Part shown: one piece after another, positions 11,911-23,911 of the stretch | How positions within the stretch are numbered: the first letter of the stretch is position 1 | Layout: each line of letters starts with the position of its first letter | DNA from: Sweltsa coloradensis | Lineage: Eukaryota > Arthropoda > Insecta > Plecoptera > Chloroperlidae | Reading direction: 5' to 3' | Assembly (NCBI GenBank): GCA_024449915.1 | Contig: JAMZAV010003143.1 | Span: forward strand, 1 to 64,000 | Length of the DNA stretch: 64,000 nt | Made by a program: the position numbers and the translations under genes | Notes under the pieces: generated by a model | Seen by the model: only the letters and a program-made list of their open reading frames with translations | What the model was told of the DNA's origin: nothing | Databases searched by the model: none

Positions 11911-14900
11911 TAGGGAGCATAGGTAATTCCGTGGCCGAAAAGGTGAAAGAGCTATGTATCTGGTATCAATCGATTCGTATTGATCCATAGATAAACAATT
12001 TCGATGGTGAGAGTCTTGATTTTTTGGCTGAGAACCGGCCATATCAAAAACAAGATGGCCTTCGTTTTCCGAATTTTAATCTAGCGTATCTTCGTAAGTA
12101 TTTGACCGATTTCAATTTCAAAGGTACCATTCGAAAGGTAAATGAGAGAAATTTAAATAAATGTAAGCAAATTTTCACAAAAATCCCATTTTTTTTGGGA
12201 GGTTATGTTACAAAAACTCTAACTGTTTATTTTACACTTTCTCGTTATGGAACGATATTTACTGGGTAAAAAGGTTTTACATTTTCTTAAGTTGCATTTT
12301 TGGTAATTATTTGTATGTTTTTTTTAAGGATCCTGCATTTAATTTTCTGCCCATTATAGCCTGAGTTTATGTAATTTGAAGCGATGGCATGTGTAGATGA
12401 ATTATGCTACTACTGTGTGATCTTTATGTTTCAAATACTTTTGTCGAGGCACAATTGGTTAACATTAGATTTTGGTATAAATCGATTCGTTATGAACCGA
12501 ACTTAAACAATTTTGAATGGGTAAATTTCGATTTTTTTACTGAGCCCTTTCCCCGGCAAAAACAAGATGGCCGCCGTAAATTGAACATTTTAACTCAAAT
12601 CTTTAAAAGTATTTCGCCGATTTCAATTTTAAAGGTACCATTGAAAGGTAATAAAGAGAGCTACAAATGATATATCAACAATTTTCCAGAAAGTTTAATT
12701 TTTTAAGGTTATGTTTGTTTTGAGATTTTTGTTTTTTTTAACGATTTTTTCAGAGCAAAATAGGTGAAACAACTATGTTTGGGTATCAATCGATTCGTTT
12801 TGGAAACGTGATTTAACAATTTTGAGGGGAAAAAATTTTTGGGATTTTTTTACTGGGGCCTTCCCATGGAAAAAAACAAGATGGCCGCGCCAATGAACCT
12901 TTTGACTCGCATATCATTAAAAGTATATTCGATTTTTAATGCACGTATGCCGTTGAAAAGGAAATTAAAAGAGAAATAACTAAAATTTTTATCATTTTGT
13001 TGAAACATTAATATTTACTGAGGTTATGTTACAAAAACTTAAATTATTTACCACACCCCGTCATCGGTATGGAACTTATGGCGCATATATTTACATGACA
13101 AAACGGTTTTTTGAATATTTTTTGGCTTGTTTATTCCGAGAATATCTCTTTATGTATTCAATGAGTCCTTTACTTTTTATGTTCCGACAAATATATCCCG
13201 AGATAATGTATTTGAAGCGACGGCATGTGTAAATGAATAATATATGCATAGAGTATTTTGATCTTGATGTTTTAAACACATTTCGTGGAGGCACAATAAT
13301 TGATAAAAGGGATTATGTATCTGGTATCAATCGATTCGTTATGAAACGTACTTTTAACAATTTTGATGAGGTACCCGTCGCAAAAAAAACAAGAGGGCCC
13401 CGCCGAAAAAAAAACTTGATAGCTTACATATTTTTTAAGATAATTGACAGATTCATTTCAAATGGTACCGTTGGAAAGGTAATTAAAGGACAAAAGTATT
13501 AATTTGCAATTTTCACGAAACGTTTATATTAACTGAGGTATTTTGTTATTTACACTCGATTTTTGCAGTTATGGAACAAATATAACGTTTTTTATGTTAT
13601 ATTTTGGGTTTAACCTTAGTTTTAAAGTAAGCGACTTTGACGTTTTTATTTGGTTCCATAGACAGAAATTAATAAAAGTTCTTCCACCGGGGGATTGAAC
13701 CCGGGGAAACCAGATGGAAAGAGTAAAACGTATGACATACATATCGGCCACGAAAATCTCAAAAAACCCCCAAAAAAATTATATATTTAGACAAAATTTA
13801 AAAAATACCCCCAAACCGGGTTTTGAACCGGGACCTAGACTGTCATGTCATACTCTTTCCAACTGGTCCCGGTTCAATCCCCGGTGGAAGAACTTTTTTT
13901 AAATTTCTGTCTATGGTACCAAATAACAGCGTCAAAGTCGCTTATTTAAAAACAAAGGTTAAAAAAAATATATACATATAAACGTTATATTTGTTCCATA
14001 ACTGCAACAAATTTGGGGTAGTAACAAGATAACCCCCGTTAATATAAACGTTTCTTGAAAATTGCAAATTAATACTTTTTTGCTCCTTTAATTACCTTTC
14101 CCAAAGGTACCATTTGAAATGAATCTGTCAATTATCTTAGAAATATGTAAGCTATCAAGTTTTTTCGGCGGCCAACTTGTTTTTTTTTGCGACGGGTCCT
14201 CATCAAAATTGTAAAGTACGTTGCTAACGAATCGATTGATACCAGATACATAATCCTTTCAGCAAGTTTTGTGCCTCTACGAAATGGGTTTTAAAACATC
14301 AAGATCAAAATACTCTATGCATATATTATTCATTTACACATGCCGTCGCTTCAAATACATTATCTCAGGATATATTTGTCGGAACATAAAAAGTAAGACT
14401 CATTGAATACATAAAGAGATATTCTACGGATAAAAAAGCCCAAAAATATTCAAAACCGTTTTGTCATGTAAATATATGCGCCATAAGTTCCATACCGATG
14501 ACGAGTGTGGTAAATAATTTAAGTTTTTTCAACATAACCTCAGTAAATTTTTAATGTTTTTACAAAATGATAATATATAGTTTATTTCTCTTTTTAATTA
14601 CCTTTCAACGGCATACGTGCATTAAAAAACGGATATATACTTTTAATGATATGCGGTCAAAAGGTTTTATTGGGGGCGGCCCTCTTGTTTTTTTTCCATG
14701 GGAAGGCCTCAGTAAAAAAAAATCGAAATTTTTTCCATCAAAATTGTTAAATCACGTTTCAAAACGAAACGATTTATACCCCATACATAGTTGTTTCACC
14801 TATTGTGCTCTGAAAAAAATCGTTAAAAATACAAAAATCTCAAAACAAACATAACCTTAAAAAAATTTTAACTTTCTGGAAAATTGTTGATATATCATTT

Positions 14901-15676
14901 GTAGCTCTTTTTATTACCTTTTCAATGGTACCTTTAAAATTTAAATCGGCAAAATACTTTTAAAAATTTTGAAATTTAAAATGTTCAATGACGGCGGCCA
15001 TCTTGTTTTTGCCCAGGGAAGGTCTCAGTAAAAAAATCGAAATTTTCCCCTTCAAAAATTTTTTAAGTTCGGTTCATAACGAATCTATTTATACCAATAT
15101 CTAATTTTTTTCACCAATTGTGCCCCGACAAAATGTATTTGAAACATAAAGATCACACAAAAGTAGCATATATTCCTCTACACATGCCCTCGCTTCAATT
15201 ACATAAACTCAGGCTATAATTGTCAGAAAATTAAAAGCTGGATTCATTAAAAACACATACAAAAAAATCTACCAAAAATGCAAAATTAAAAAATGTAAAA
15301 CCTTTTTACCTAGTTAATATCGTTCCATAACGAGAAAGTGTAAAGTAATTAGTTAGAGTTTTTGTAACATAACCTCCAACATATGGGATTTTTGTGAAAA
15401 TTTGTTACATTTATTTAAATTTCTATCATTTACCTTTCGAATGGGAAACCTTTTAAATTGAAAACGGTCAAATACTGACGAAGATACGCTAGTTTAAAAA
15501 ATTTCCCAAAACGGCGGCCATCTTGTTTTAGATATGGCCGGTCTCAGCCAAATATCAAAACTCTCACCATCGAAATTGTTTATCTATGGGTCAATACGAA
15601 TCGATTGATACCAGATACATAGCTCTTTCACCTAAGCTGCCACGGAAGCATGTTTTCATGCCCTATGCTCCCCCAC
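11911..15676. mobile_element. Foldback element, 3.8 kb palindrome of tandem subunits
   Basis: Two arms of about 1.8-1.9 kb are imperfect reverse complements of each other around a centre near 13792, with about 105 bases of unpaired spacer (13740-13844). The outer ends read GGGAGCATAGG and the inverse CCCTATGCTCCC. Each arm contains about four tandem units of 300-550 bases, recognisable by ATCAATCGATTCGT (near 11950, 12475, 12785 and 13325) and AACAAGATGGCC (near 12047, 12561, 12875 and 13390). Long inverted repeats made of internal tandem repeats are the defining feature of foldback (FB/Galileo-like) elements. There is no clear target duplication and no transposase. It sits in Nrt intron 3; the short frames inside it are not genes. 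Confidence 0.8.
13615..13965. mobile_element. Inverted pair of SINE family 3 copies at the foldback centre
   Basis: On the right side a T-arm-like CCCGGTTCAATCCCCGG is followed by GGAAGAACTTTTTTT and then the tail AAATTTCTGTCTATGGTACC, ATAACAGCGTCAAAGTCGC. The left side is the same block in reverse orientation. The tail is the one found after the tRNA-like SINE at 21378. Either two SINEs inserted head to head, or one SINE lay at the breakpoint when the arm was copied inverted. Confidence 0.65.
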
Positions 15677-17764
15677 TAATAGGTAAATTTCAGAGAATCA
15701 TTTTTCTGCAGACAATTTGATAATTTGTGCCCGTTCGCCTCCGGTATCCCAGATAATCGTTTACCCCAATATTAATGTAACACAAAAATATTCAAAATTG
15801 TAATTGTAATTAATAATTATTGTCAAACATAACACTCCAAATATTTAACTTTAATTTTAAAACTAAGCATACACAAATGTTAATTAAATGGCCTTAGTCA
15901 ATGGCTTTGTTCGATCAAAAATTAGAAACAACTAGTTTTGCTGTATACTGCCATTTTTCAAACAGCCAAATATTTTGGATACAATCTCAAAAATATAATA
16001 TATTTCATTAATTAAGGGGACACTATGGTGAAAATTATAAAGTCTACAAATATGAACCAATCAATCTGAAATTTTAATACAGTGTACTTATATATTATTT
16101 TTGCATAATATAGTATAGTTTTTGTTATTTTTGGGTAATTTTTTGCACAGAATTTAATGAAAATGTCATGTCATATTTTTGCCGTACTTTTCAAAAAATA
16201 AAATTGACCACAAATTTCAAAATGTTCATATTTAACATGAACATTAGTTAATTAAGAATCAACCTATGAGATCCAGTATGCATATTCAGACAGATGTTTA
16301 CAGGTTGAAGTGGAAGGCATGCTACAGTCGTCGGAGCTTTATTTCCCTGTGCAAAACACAGCGAGCGAGAGGCTGATTGAGAGAGCGCAACTTATATGGC
16401 GTACGCCGAGATATAAGCTGCGTGGCCAGCGCATGCATCTCCACGGGTCTTACGGATTATCCGCACTGCTGACTGAGTGAATTAGCGCCAGAGGTTCCCG
16501 CTGGACGGGTACCATTGTCTCTGGGAGAAGTATTGCGTTTACGAATAATAGCATGTGTTGTGTGTAATCAATTAATCATTAAGTAATAATTTTGTAACTA
16601 GTAGTTATGAATAATGCGAGTGAAAGTTGCGAGTTATGTCAATTAAAAACTATTCATTTTAGCACATTTACAACTGCAAAATACATTCAAGTGTAGCTGA
16701 AAAAAGAATTATCAAGAAACTAAAGTTTAAAAATCCAAAATTAAATTTACGACAAAGTGCGCTTCTCGTCCTGTAGCTAGGGCTTCGTAATAAGTTGCCC
16801 CCCCCCCCTGCATGCCCACCTTTAATGTCAAGCCTCGCCACTGCTTATGCGAAGTAGCACATGGCATACACAAGGGATTGATTTCTTTAAAAACAGCCTT
16901 GGACTTCCCTTCACAACTGCCGAAATTCCAAAACACCTAGGCAGGTTTTCCACAAAGGAAAAAATAGTGGGCGATATAAATTATGGGTATAAAAAATATC
17001 AAAACATCCATTCATATGCCAAGATTCAGAACTAACCACTTGGCAAATGATTTATCAACAAAAAATTATTGCAAAACTAACATTTTTCACCAACTTTTAT
17101 TAGTCTTTCTATCTCAATCAAGGCCATTGGCGGGTAAAGGTGGCACTAGTTTTGCTGATATTCACTAATAATGTAGTCACCATTTTGAATAACAGGTATC
17201 TATAATATTTATTTTATCGGGGTTCATCCCCAATAATAACAATTATTCGATATATTGTTGATACCGCGGGAAAATTGTGGATAATTTTCAGAAAAACTGT
17301 CTCGAATAATTGGAATTAATACAATATTGTAGCTTTATAGATAATAATTATTTTGAAATCCATTTTTCAAATTTATATTGATAATATTGATTAATTTTAA
17401 AATAAAATGAATATTTATCGATAAAACCGGAAAAAAAGAAAAAAACAAACGCTATTTTGTTTGGAAATGGGAAAGATAATACAAAATTCAAAACATTTGC
17501 TAACAATGAATATTATCAGTAAAATCCATATCTTTGCCCATCCATCCCGAATGGATAGAACTGGAGAGAGAGTAAGAAGCCTTTTATTTGCCACTATTTA
17601 AGAAATAGTAGTAGATCAATCATAAAAGCTTGCATAAAGGTGACAAATTTTGAACTTTTTTACAGAATTCAAATTATGAAAATAGATACCCAATTTGTAT
17701 CTAGTCTTCAATTGTACGTCATTATTAAATTACTTGGAAGTACAGTACACAACAATCCTCGTAC
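15677..17764. other. Intron 3 remainder, mostly unassigned
   Basis: AT-rich, with no coding exon recognised. At about 16797-16853 a poly-C run and the sequence CTCGCCACTG look like one terminus of a hAT-type element (inverse CAGTGGCGAGG), but I could not find its partner. The frames at 16727-17168 cover this fragment and are unlikely to be real. A GC-richer patch at 16330-16510 is unassigned. Confidence 0.5.
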
Positions 17765-17944
17765 CTTGGATTTCAATTTCCGAGGAAAGACAGACACAAG
17801 GGGAAGTCGGATGGCATCCAGTATTCGTTTTCCTCCCGATCCTTTATTTTCCTTTGGCTTCTCCTTGTCTTTCTCGGCTTCCTTTTCTTTATCTCCGTCT
17901 TCAGATCCTCCTGCGGGGTTTTCTGGCTGATCAACGGAAGGTTC
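17765..17944 (-). CDS. Nrt: Neurotactin coding exon 3
   Basis: A 180-base exon (60 codons, phase 0 to 0) between acceptor CCTATTTTTTCAG and donor GTACGA. It encodes a strongly charged stretch (GDKEKEAEKDKEKPKENK) followed by the basic/hydrophobic motif KRILDAIRLPLVSVFPRK. Drosophila neurotactin has a comparable L-x-A-I-K-L-P motif in the same position before the GLASMETLDD segment. The exon continues the cytoplasmic domain (about residues 167-226) and repeats the layout of exons 1 and 2: an acidic or charged spacer, then a basic motif at the exon's 3' end. Confidence 0.88.
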
Positions 17945-18021
17945 CTGAAAAAATAGGAGTTGCTCAAATAATGGTCTTTAATTGGCAGCGGAGCTCCCAT
18001 ATGACTCAGATAAGCATCATT

Positions 18022-18300
18022 TTTCCGTCCACGCGTCTGTGTGTGTGTCGAGTCTCACAGTAAAAACTTGTCCTCCTTTGTAAATCAATTTTTTATAACT
18101 GAATAGGATAGACGTTAAATAAATAAACAAAAAATAAATAAAATACACTGTCCGATTGACATGCGTTTTTGTGTTGGCATTGTCTTTCAACAAGGATGGT
18201 AAAGCCTACATTATGGTTTTGGTGAACCTGGTGGTAAGGAGCCTCTTAGAAAGTTTAAAAATTCATGACCCAGCACATACACCACAACTGTATGCGAGCA
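18022..18300 (+). repeat. Repeat family D with a nested retroposon tail (family E)
   Basis: It begins with CCGTCCACGCGTCTGTGTG and GTCTCACAGTAAAAA and continues GATTGACATGCG ... TTTCAACAAGGATGG. The same order is seen at 27955-28151 and 40853-41065. At about 18068-18145 it is interrupted by family E (TTTGTAAATCA, TTTTATAACTGAATAGG, GTTAAATAAATAAA), which is absent from the other two copies and so inserted later. Confidence 0.6.
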
Positions 18301-19199
18301 CAGGCAACAATCCTAATATTATACATGTACCAACACCGTACCACTCAATACCCGCACCTCCGGGCCAAGTCCATTCTCTGTTTTAGGGGAGTTCTGTAGA
18401 TACGTGCGCCGTACGAGGAATACATCACCCCAATAAGCTCGCCGCCCCGCACCTTATTTTTTTCTTCCCCGATCACTCTTGGTATGTGGGTACTTGCTCA
18501 TCATTTGCATTCAAGATCAAGACAACTTGAACTTGTCCGTTGTGGTCAGGGCTTTGTGGTATTTGTAGAACTATAGTGCTATAGTGCACATTGACAGTGA
18601 CATAAGTGACGAAAATGATTACAGGGATAGCAACCTTTATATTTCTTGATTTGAATTAGGTAATCTATTCAGTTTCACGAGTATTAAATAAAGTCGTTTG
18701 TATTACTTTATGGTAAAAAGATATTTGATTTAACTGCAGAAATTATTTAACTAAAGACACTCACACTTCTTGTTTTACATAGAATGCACCAATTTCTTGA
18801 ACATTTATGATTTTAAAATACCTCTTTATTAGTTTGAAATGTATTGTATTAACTGGTAGGACCTACATATATTGAACCAACTTCAGGGTGTATATGAAGG
18901 ACTTTTTCCAAATGCACAAATTACCGTCATTTATTTTGTCTGTGGCTTTGTATTGTTGTGTGTCTGCACTCTTGCAGAAAGTGATGACGCATGCTGATGT
19001 TTAACCATCTCTATTTAAATAACGTAAAGAATGAATGGCAGCTAAATACGTTGTATTAGTAGAAGTAATTTTAAATCCGTGTTTTATTAAGATTTTTCAA
19101 CTGCACAAAACAACATTTCCAACTGCACAAGTCATATTTTCTTCCAACTTCACAAAATGTGTCCATCTGCACAATAATAATAGGCCATGCCAACTTTGT
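18301..19199. other. Intronic, nothing recognised
   Basis: AT-rich intron sequence without repeats or exons that I can identify. Confidence 0.5.
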
Positions 19200-20609
19200 A
19201 GTGGTCTAAGTACCTAACTGCCTTGCGGGTGCAGCTAGGCATAATAATATTGGTTTATTAGCGACATTACGATATCTTAAATCCAATACGAATACATAAT
19301 TTATCTCAAATTCATTTTCATCCAAATGCATGCTCATTATCTTTGATTAACTTAACAATTCCTTTCTTAAAATTTTCAACAGATTTTACTCCTTTTAGTA
19401 GAGCAGGCAGTGCATTATATTCTCGCACTCCAGGATAGAGTAAAGACTTTAGCATAATTATTTGTATTGGACATCTTCCTAAATAATACTTATTTTTTTT
19501 TCTTGTGCAAAGTTGGCCTCTTCAGCCATTCTTCTGTCTTGCTATCCAATATAAGACTGCCTCCTCCTCCTCAACTTATTATCTGAATTCCTAGTTACAT
19601 GGTCATGTCCCCCTGCCAGAGGTACTAATTTTTCTACAAGGCATTCAGGAAGTAGTCTATTTTGCATTCTATAGAATAAAGACTTTAGCATAATTTACTT
19701 TGAACATCATCCTAAATAATACTTATTATCTGAATTCCTAGTTACATGGTCATGTCCCCCTGCCAGAGGTACTCATTTTTCTACAAGGTATTCAGGAAGT
19801 AGTCTATTTTGCATTCTATAAATATAGCACATCCCACTTATTCCTATTAAATTCTTATACTTATCCATCTAAGTATATTTAACATATTTTTTACCGGTAG
19901 GTACTCTTTTTCCACATCTTAATATTATTTGCATACCCTTATTTTGGAGCACTGTAATTTACTAATATCAGTTATAAATGCTTGATAGAGCAAATGCAAA
20001 ATGTGCAAATGAGCAAAATGTGAAATGTGGTTTCACTATTGTGTTTTATATCATCAGTCTTGTGTAGTATAAGGACAAATTTTCATTAACCCTGCATAAA
20101 AAACCTATTGTTTTACGTATTTTACTTTCAACATATTCAACATGGTTTTTGAAGTTAAGCTTATTATCTAAAATTATTCCTAAATATTTAAATATCTCCA
20201 CAAATTCTCTTCACAGGCCAACCACTGTAACCTTTCAATTTGCCAGCACCCACAAACATTCCTTTAGACTTTTTACAGTTTAATTTCAAGCAGTTTACTT
20301 CTAACCAATACATAATAATCCTCAATTCATCATTCATCGTATCATACTGTATCATTAGCATACACGTTAACATTTTTTTACACATCACACAATATCATTT
20401 ATATACACCAAAAAGAGAAATGGCCCTAATACGGATCCCTGGGGTACCCCTACATTTACATCAACTTTTGCAGAAATCTCCCCCATGAATTTTGTTCTCT
20501 GACTTCTATTAGTTAAATAATCCTCAATCCATATGAATACCAGTACATGCTCTAGGTAACTCCAAATATTTTGTAAATTCTTAAACTTACAATATATTTT
20601 ATGTAACAA
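19200..20609 (-). pseudogene. Degraded LINE reverse transcriptase (Jockey/CR1-like)
   Basis: On the minus strand, fragments of a non-LTR reverse transcriptase appear in order: VNVGVPQGSVLGPFLF and YINDI (near 20450-20391), a damaged catalytic box reading YAND instead of YADD (20351-20362), a segment like NCLKLNCKKSK, then FKYLGIILDNKLNF in another frame, KIRKTIGFLCRVN, and a C-terminal YNALPALLKGVKSVENFKKG. Frameshifts, stops and the lost aspartate mean it is inactive. The C-terminal part also carries an internal duplication (19576-19672 and 19732-19818, offset 156). It lies in Nrt intron 2 on the gene's own strand. Clade assignment is tentative. Confidence 0.85.
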
Positions 20610-20660
20610 TATTTTATATTTATACGTATGTGTGAATGTGCAATGGTATCATAATCATAC

Positions 20661-20846
20661 CTTCTGTTTTTTGGCAAATGGGTTTGAAATCTTAATCGAT
20701 GGAAGTGATGGCAATGATGGCAGTCTTCTTCCCGATGACTTCTTTTCTTCTTCTGTCGGTGTTGGGGCTCCCTTCCCTGTTGATTCCGCTACACAAGGGG
20801 GCTCAAGAAGGTCCGCACCTTCTTCAGCATCGCCAGCCTCAACATC
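20661..20846 (-). CDS. Nrt: Neurotactin coding exon 2
   Basis: A 186-base exon (62 codons, phase 0 to 0) between acceptor TTATTGTTTCAG and donor GTATGA. It begins DVEAGDAEEGADLLEPP, continues with a Thr/Pro/Glu-rich linker, and ends RRLPSLPSLPSIKISNPFAK. The ending is a basic/hydrophobic proline motif like those closing exons 1 and 3. The frame stays open through both splice sites and matches the flanking phases. It corresponds to about residues 105-166 of the cytoplasmic domain. No close database match is claimed; assignment rests on phase, strand order and the shared motif style. Confidence 0.85.
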
Positions 20847-20924
20847 CTGAAACAATAAACTTTATGTCATTATATTTTCAAGATTGCTACTGTCTAATTT
20901 ACAATATATAGTATACAATACTAG

Positions 20925-21045
20925 GTTCTTGGGTGAAACCGCGTCGAAATGATGAACCAGTGCAGAGACTGGGCGTCCACCGACGTTTCGTCTGATCTAC
21001 GTCAGACATCATCAGGGTGACTGTGACTTCACGAAGGTTGAAGAA
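20925..21045 (-). mobile_element. Penelope-like repeat with hammerhead-type core
   Basis: On the minus strand it contains CCTGATGATGTCTGACG, TAGATCAGACGAAACGTCGG, and further on CGACGCGGTTTCACCCAAGAA. CTGATGA, a 6-bp stem (GTCTGA with TCAGAC) and GAAAC are in the order of a hammerhead ribozyme core, with one extra T after CTGATGA. Penelope-like elements are known to carry hammerhead motifs in their terminal repeats. The same TCTTGGGT...ACCGCGTCG block occurs at 61921-62008. Confidence 0.55.
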
Positions 21046-21164
21046 AGTGCCTCCACCGGGGATTGAATTTCTTGAATTGAATTCAAATCCAAGAATCTCT
21101 AGAACTTTGTTCTGTTATGGATAAATAAATAAACAAACTACTATAAAACCAAGGTTAAATATTA

Positions 21165-21250
21165 TTTTAAATTTCTGTCTAAAGTACTAACATAACAGCG
21201 TCATAAGTCCCCTACTATAAAGCCAAGATAAAACATCATATATCCCAACT
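21165..21250 (+). repeat. SINE family 3 tail, solo copy
   Basis: It reads AAATTTCTGTCTAAAGTACT, ACATAACAGCGTCATAAG and CTATAAAGCCAAGATAAAAC, nearly identical to the tail of the SINE at 21378 but without a tRNA-like head. A short stretch at about 21055 (CCTCCACCGGGGATTGAA) may be a remnant of another copy. Confidence 0.65.
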
Positions 21251-21377
21251 CTAGGGTTACAAGAGATGGTTTGTATTCTCCAAGTTAATTTCGTATGTAG
21301 TCTAATAGGCAGTGCAATCTGCTCTACACACGTTATTAACAATGTACAAAACAGACAAAAATTAAACAGTTTTAAAT

Positions 21378-21521
21378 TGGTGGCTGCATAGCTCAGTTGG
21401 TAAGAGCATAGTCCGGACAGCTAAGGTCCCGGGTTCGATCCCCGGTGTAGTCACTTTTTTAATTTCTGTCCAAAGTACTAACATAACAGCGTCATAGTCG
21501 CCTACTATAAAGCCAAAGTAA

Positions 21522-21560
<39 letters not shown>
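21378..21560 (+). mobile_element. tRNA-derived SINE (family 3)
   Basis: The head GTGGCTGCATAGCTCAGTTG carries a consensus A box (TAGCTCAGTTGG). A B box follows (GGGTTCGATCCC). A D-arm stem (GCTC/GAGC), a T-arm stem (CCGGG/CCCGG) and a wobble acceptor stem can be drawn. The anticodon stem does not pair and two extra bases separate the T arm from the acceptor, so it is not a working tRNA. The tail (AATTTCTGTCCAAAGTACT ... CGTCATAGTCGCC) is shared with the foldback centre. A (TA)n microsatellite at 21525-21559 ends it. Confidence 0.7.
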
Positions 21561-21565
<5 letters not shown>

Positions 21566-22971
21566 TTTAATTTTAATGCAATTAGGAAATTTTGATCAAA
21601 ATGATCATCGCTACTACAGAAAATAGCAAGCCCCCTTGATTATTGAAATGTTTTATTGGTACTTGTTATTAACGGGACCCCCCGAAAAGTGAAGAGTGCG
21701 TTGCTGTGGTCAGCTAGCCACCCCCCCCCCCCCCAACACCACTAACCTACTTTCCTTCAGGGGAGGGGGGGGGGGTTCCCTATAATGAACAAGTACCGTT
21801 TTGTTTTATTAACGATCAAATTGATTGAACACATGCAATATTCGATAAATCACATCAAATGGCAATCACAATGAATTGAATGTATGTAATGTAAGGGCAA
21901 ATTAAGAGTTATGTCTGAGGGTGAGGCGGCTGGATGGATGAAGTGGATGTAGTAACAGCTTCAAATAAATACACATCAAGTAAGTCAAGGGCAATCTTCT
22001 CTTTTAGTTGAACCTGCACATAGTTTAGCACCTCGATCACGTCAAGTTGTGTAGAGAGAGGAGATAACTAACACAAACACAGAACACACCAATAGAGTTC
22101 CTCTTTTACCAGAGTTCATTCGTCCCATATTTAGGCGGTATTCTCATAGGTTAGGCAGGTGCGTGAGATTACAAAACATATTTGTGTTAATTGTGTCTTA
22201 ATTCCGATGATTACTTACTAATCAAACTAAGAGTCTATGCTTGGTAACTGCACTTTATTCCTGACAGTGGCTGTGGTGCATAATATGTATAGCAGACAGT
22301 GACTTGCCCGCCAGTTTCGAACATGACAGTAGGCATGTGCGTTTCACGACCTTAGTTCAAATCGTCTGTATGTTGCGAGTATTTTTATACGAGTTTGCAT
22401 GTTGTAAAATAATAATTTTGAGTATTATTTTGTAAATTTCTCTCTTCACTTGACTACAGAATTAGATGTATTGACCGAAACTCGGCTTTCCTTCTCGTTC
22501 TTTTAAGAATTATTACAAAAACAAATAGGCCTACATTTCAAAATACATTAATATTTGTCGATTTGGTAAGTTCTTATCCCAAGGATTATTAGTATTCTGA
22601 ATCATTGTATAACAACCATCCTATGTTAGGATGAACCCTGTTTGTAGCCCTTAGATCCTGAAAGATAACCATTGCGTTTAGAGTGTGTAGCCGAGTAGCA
22701 GATGTGAGCATAAATAAAATTAATTACCAAAATATTCGTTTTTAACCAAATCCCAATCAAAATTGACTATTGTCGCGACCTTTTGGGATTCAATATTAAT
22801 AATTTTTCTAAAGAAAATATGGTGGAAGGGTGACTATTATAGTATTAGTTTGGTGCCTTATTTTAGTCACTCGTGTTAGTGAGAAAAACTATTCAACATC
22901 CGTGTATTTGCGAGAGGTGAGGTTTTCAGTGATGTTGACTGGAACATAACACGTGCATTTCCTTGACTTGG
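21561..22971. other. Intron 1, nothing recognised
   Basis: No exon or recognised repeat. It contains facing poly-C and poly-G runs at about 21720-21735 and 21763-21775, which could pair or form quadruplexes. Confidence 0.5.
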
Positions 22972-23389
22972 TACAGTACAACGATATTTAACATCTATAG
23001 TAGGCTAGATCCCCAGTCATTGGTCCACTGGCGTGACAATTAGAAGCCATCTTGAATAGATCAGTTTGTATGTTAAATTAGGTTGTAGCGATTTGTAGCC
23101 CAAATATTTTTCAAGATGGCTGTCAGGTTGACAGGTGAGCATATTAGTCATTACACCAAATGATTAATACATTTCCTTATGCAATAACTTCTTATTGTTT
23201 CTGTTTGTGCATTCCCATCCCATGCTGCACAAGCTAAAACCATATCAAACAATCAAGAAAAATACTTACTTAATTGCATCTAAAACATAATGTAAAGCAT
23301 AAATTGAAACGCCAAATCGCCATCTTCAATAGGTCAGATTGACGCTTCAATTTGCTAAGCTCCCCAGTAAACACCGAGTGCTTTCCGTG

Positions 23390-23660
23390 AGCTATATGTG
23401 ACAACTCTTAACTTGTCCTCGAAAGTATCGTCGAGTAGTTTTAAAAATGAAACTGATAAGTCAAATGGGTCACCAATCGATTACCAAAGAGCTCTCAAGA
23501 GTGCTCACAGAGTGCTACCAGAATTGTATCAGGTAAATGACTCAGAGTGCTCAGAAAGTGTTCCCCGAGTTGTATCAGGTGATTGACTAGAGTGCTCACA
23601 AAGAGCTATCACGAGTTGTACCAGAATGCTTCTTAGAGTGCACACATCCACGCGTCTGTA
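23390..23660 (+). repeat. Subterminal repeats of the 4.1 kb element
   Basis: Motifs such as GAGTGCTCACA, AAGAGCT and AGTTGTATCAGGT recur at irregular 55-65-base spacing. Related CTCACAAA/GTGAG motifs occur near the other end (26340-26960). Clustered subterminal motifs often serve as transposase binding sites; that role here is inference. Confidence 0.45.
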
Positions 23661-23833
23661 ACGCGCTCTAGGAGCAAATAAGCAAACGAAACACTAAAAA
23701 TTAGATTCGAATAATCATTAAAATATAATATTAATTACTAAATCTTACTATTTATTTCCTATTCCTACATCGATCGATAACCTGTAACTGGATATACAAC
23801 ATATTTTAAATTGACACAATTATAAAGTTTCAA

Positions 23834-23911
23834 GTTTTTCATGGTGATTCGAACTCGATCCGACTGGAACCCTGCATCTGAAAGCCAACAACTAGACCAT
23901 AGCGCCACACA
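23834..23911 (-). repeat. tRNA-like fragment
   Basis: On the minus strand it reads GTGGCGCTATGGTCTAGTTG and then ends with a B-box-like GAGTTCGAATCACC. It resembles the head of a tRNA-derived SINE or a tRNA relic. No convincing cloverleaf forms. Confidence 0.4.

Noticed and set aside
12024..14854. Several 60-95-residue frames inside the foldback
   Set aside because: They fall in repeated subunits, appear in different frames in different units, and lack any domain.
21378..21452. Functional tRNA gene
   Set aside because: A and B boxes are good, but the anticodon stem does not pair and two extra bases precede the acceptor; the retroposon tail shows it is a SINE.
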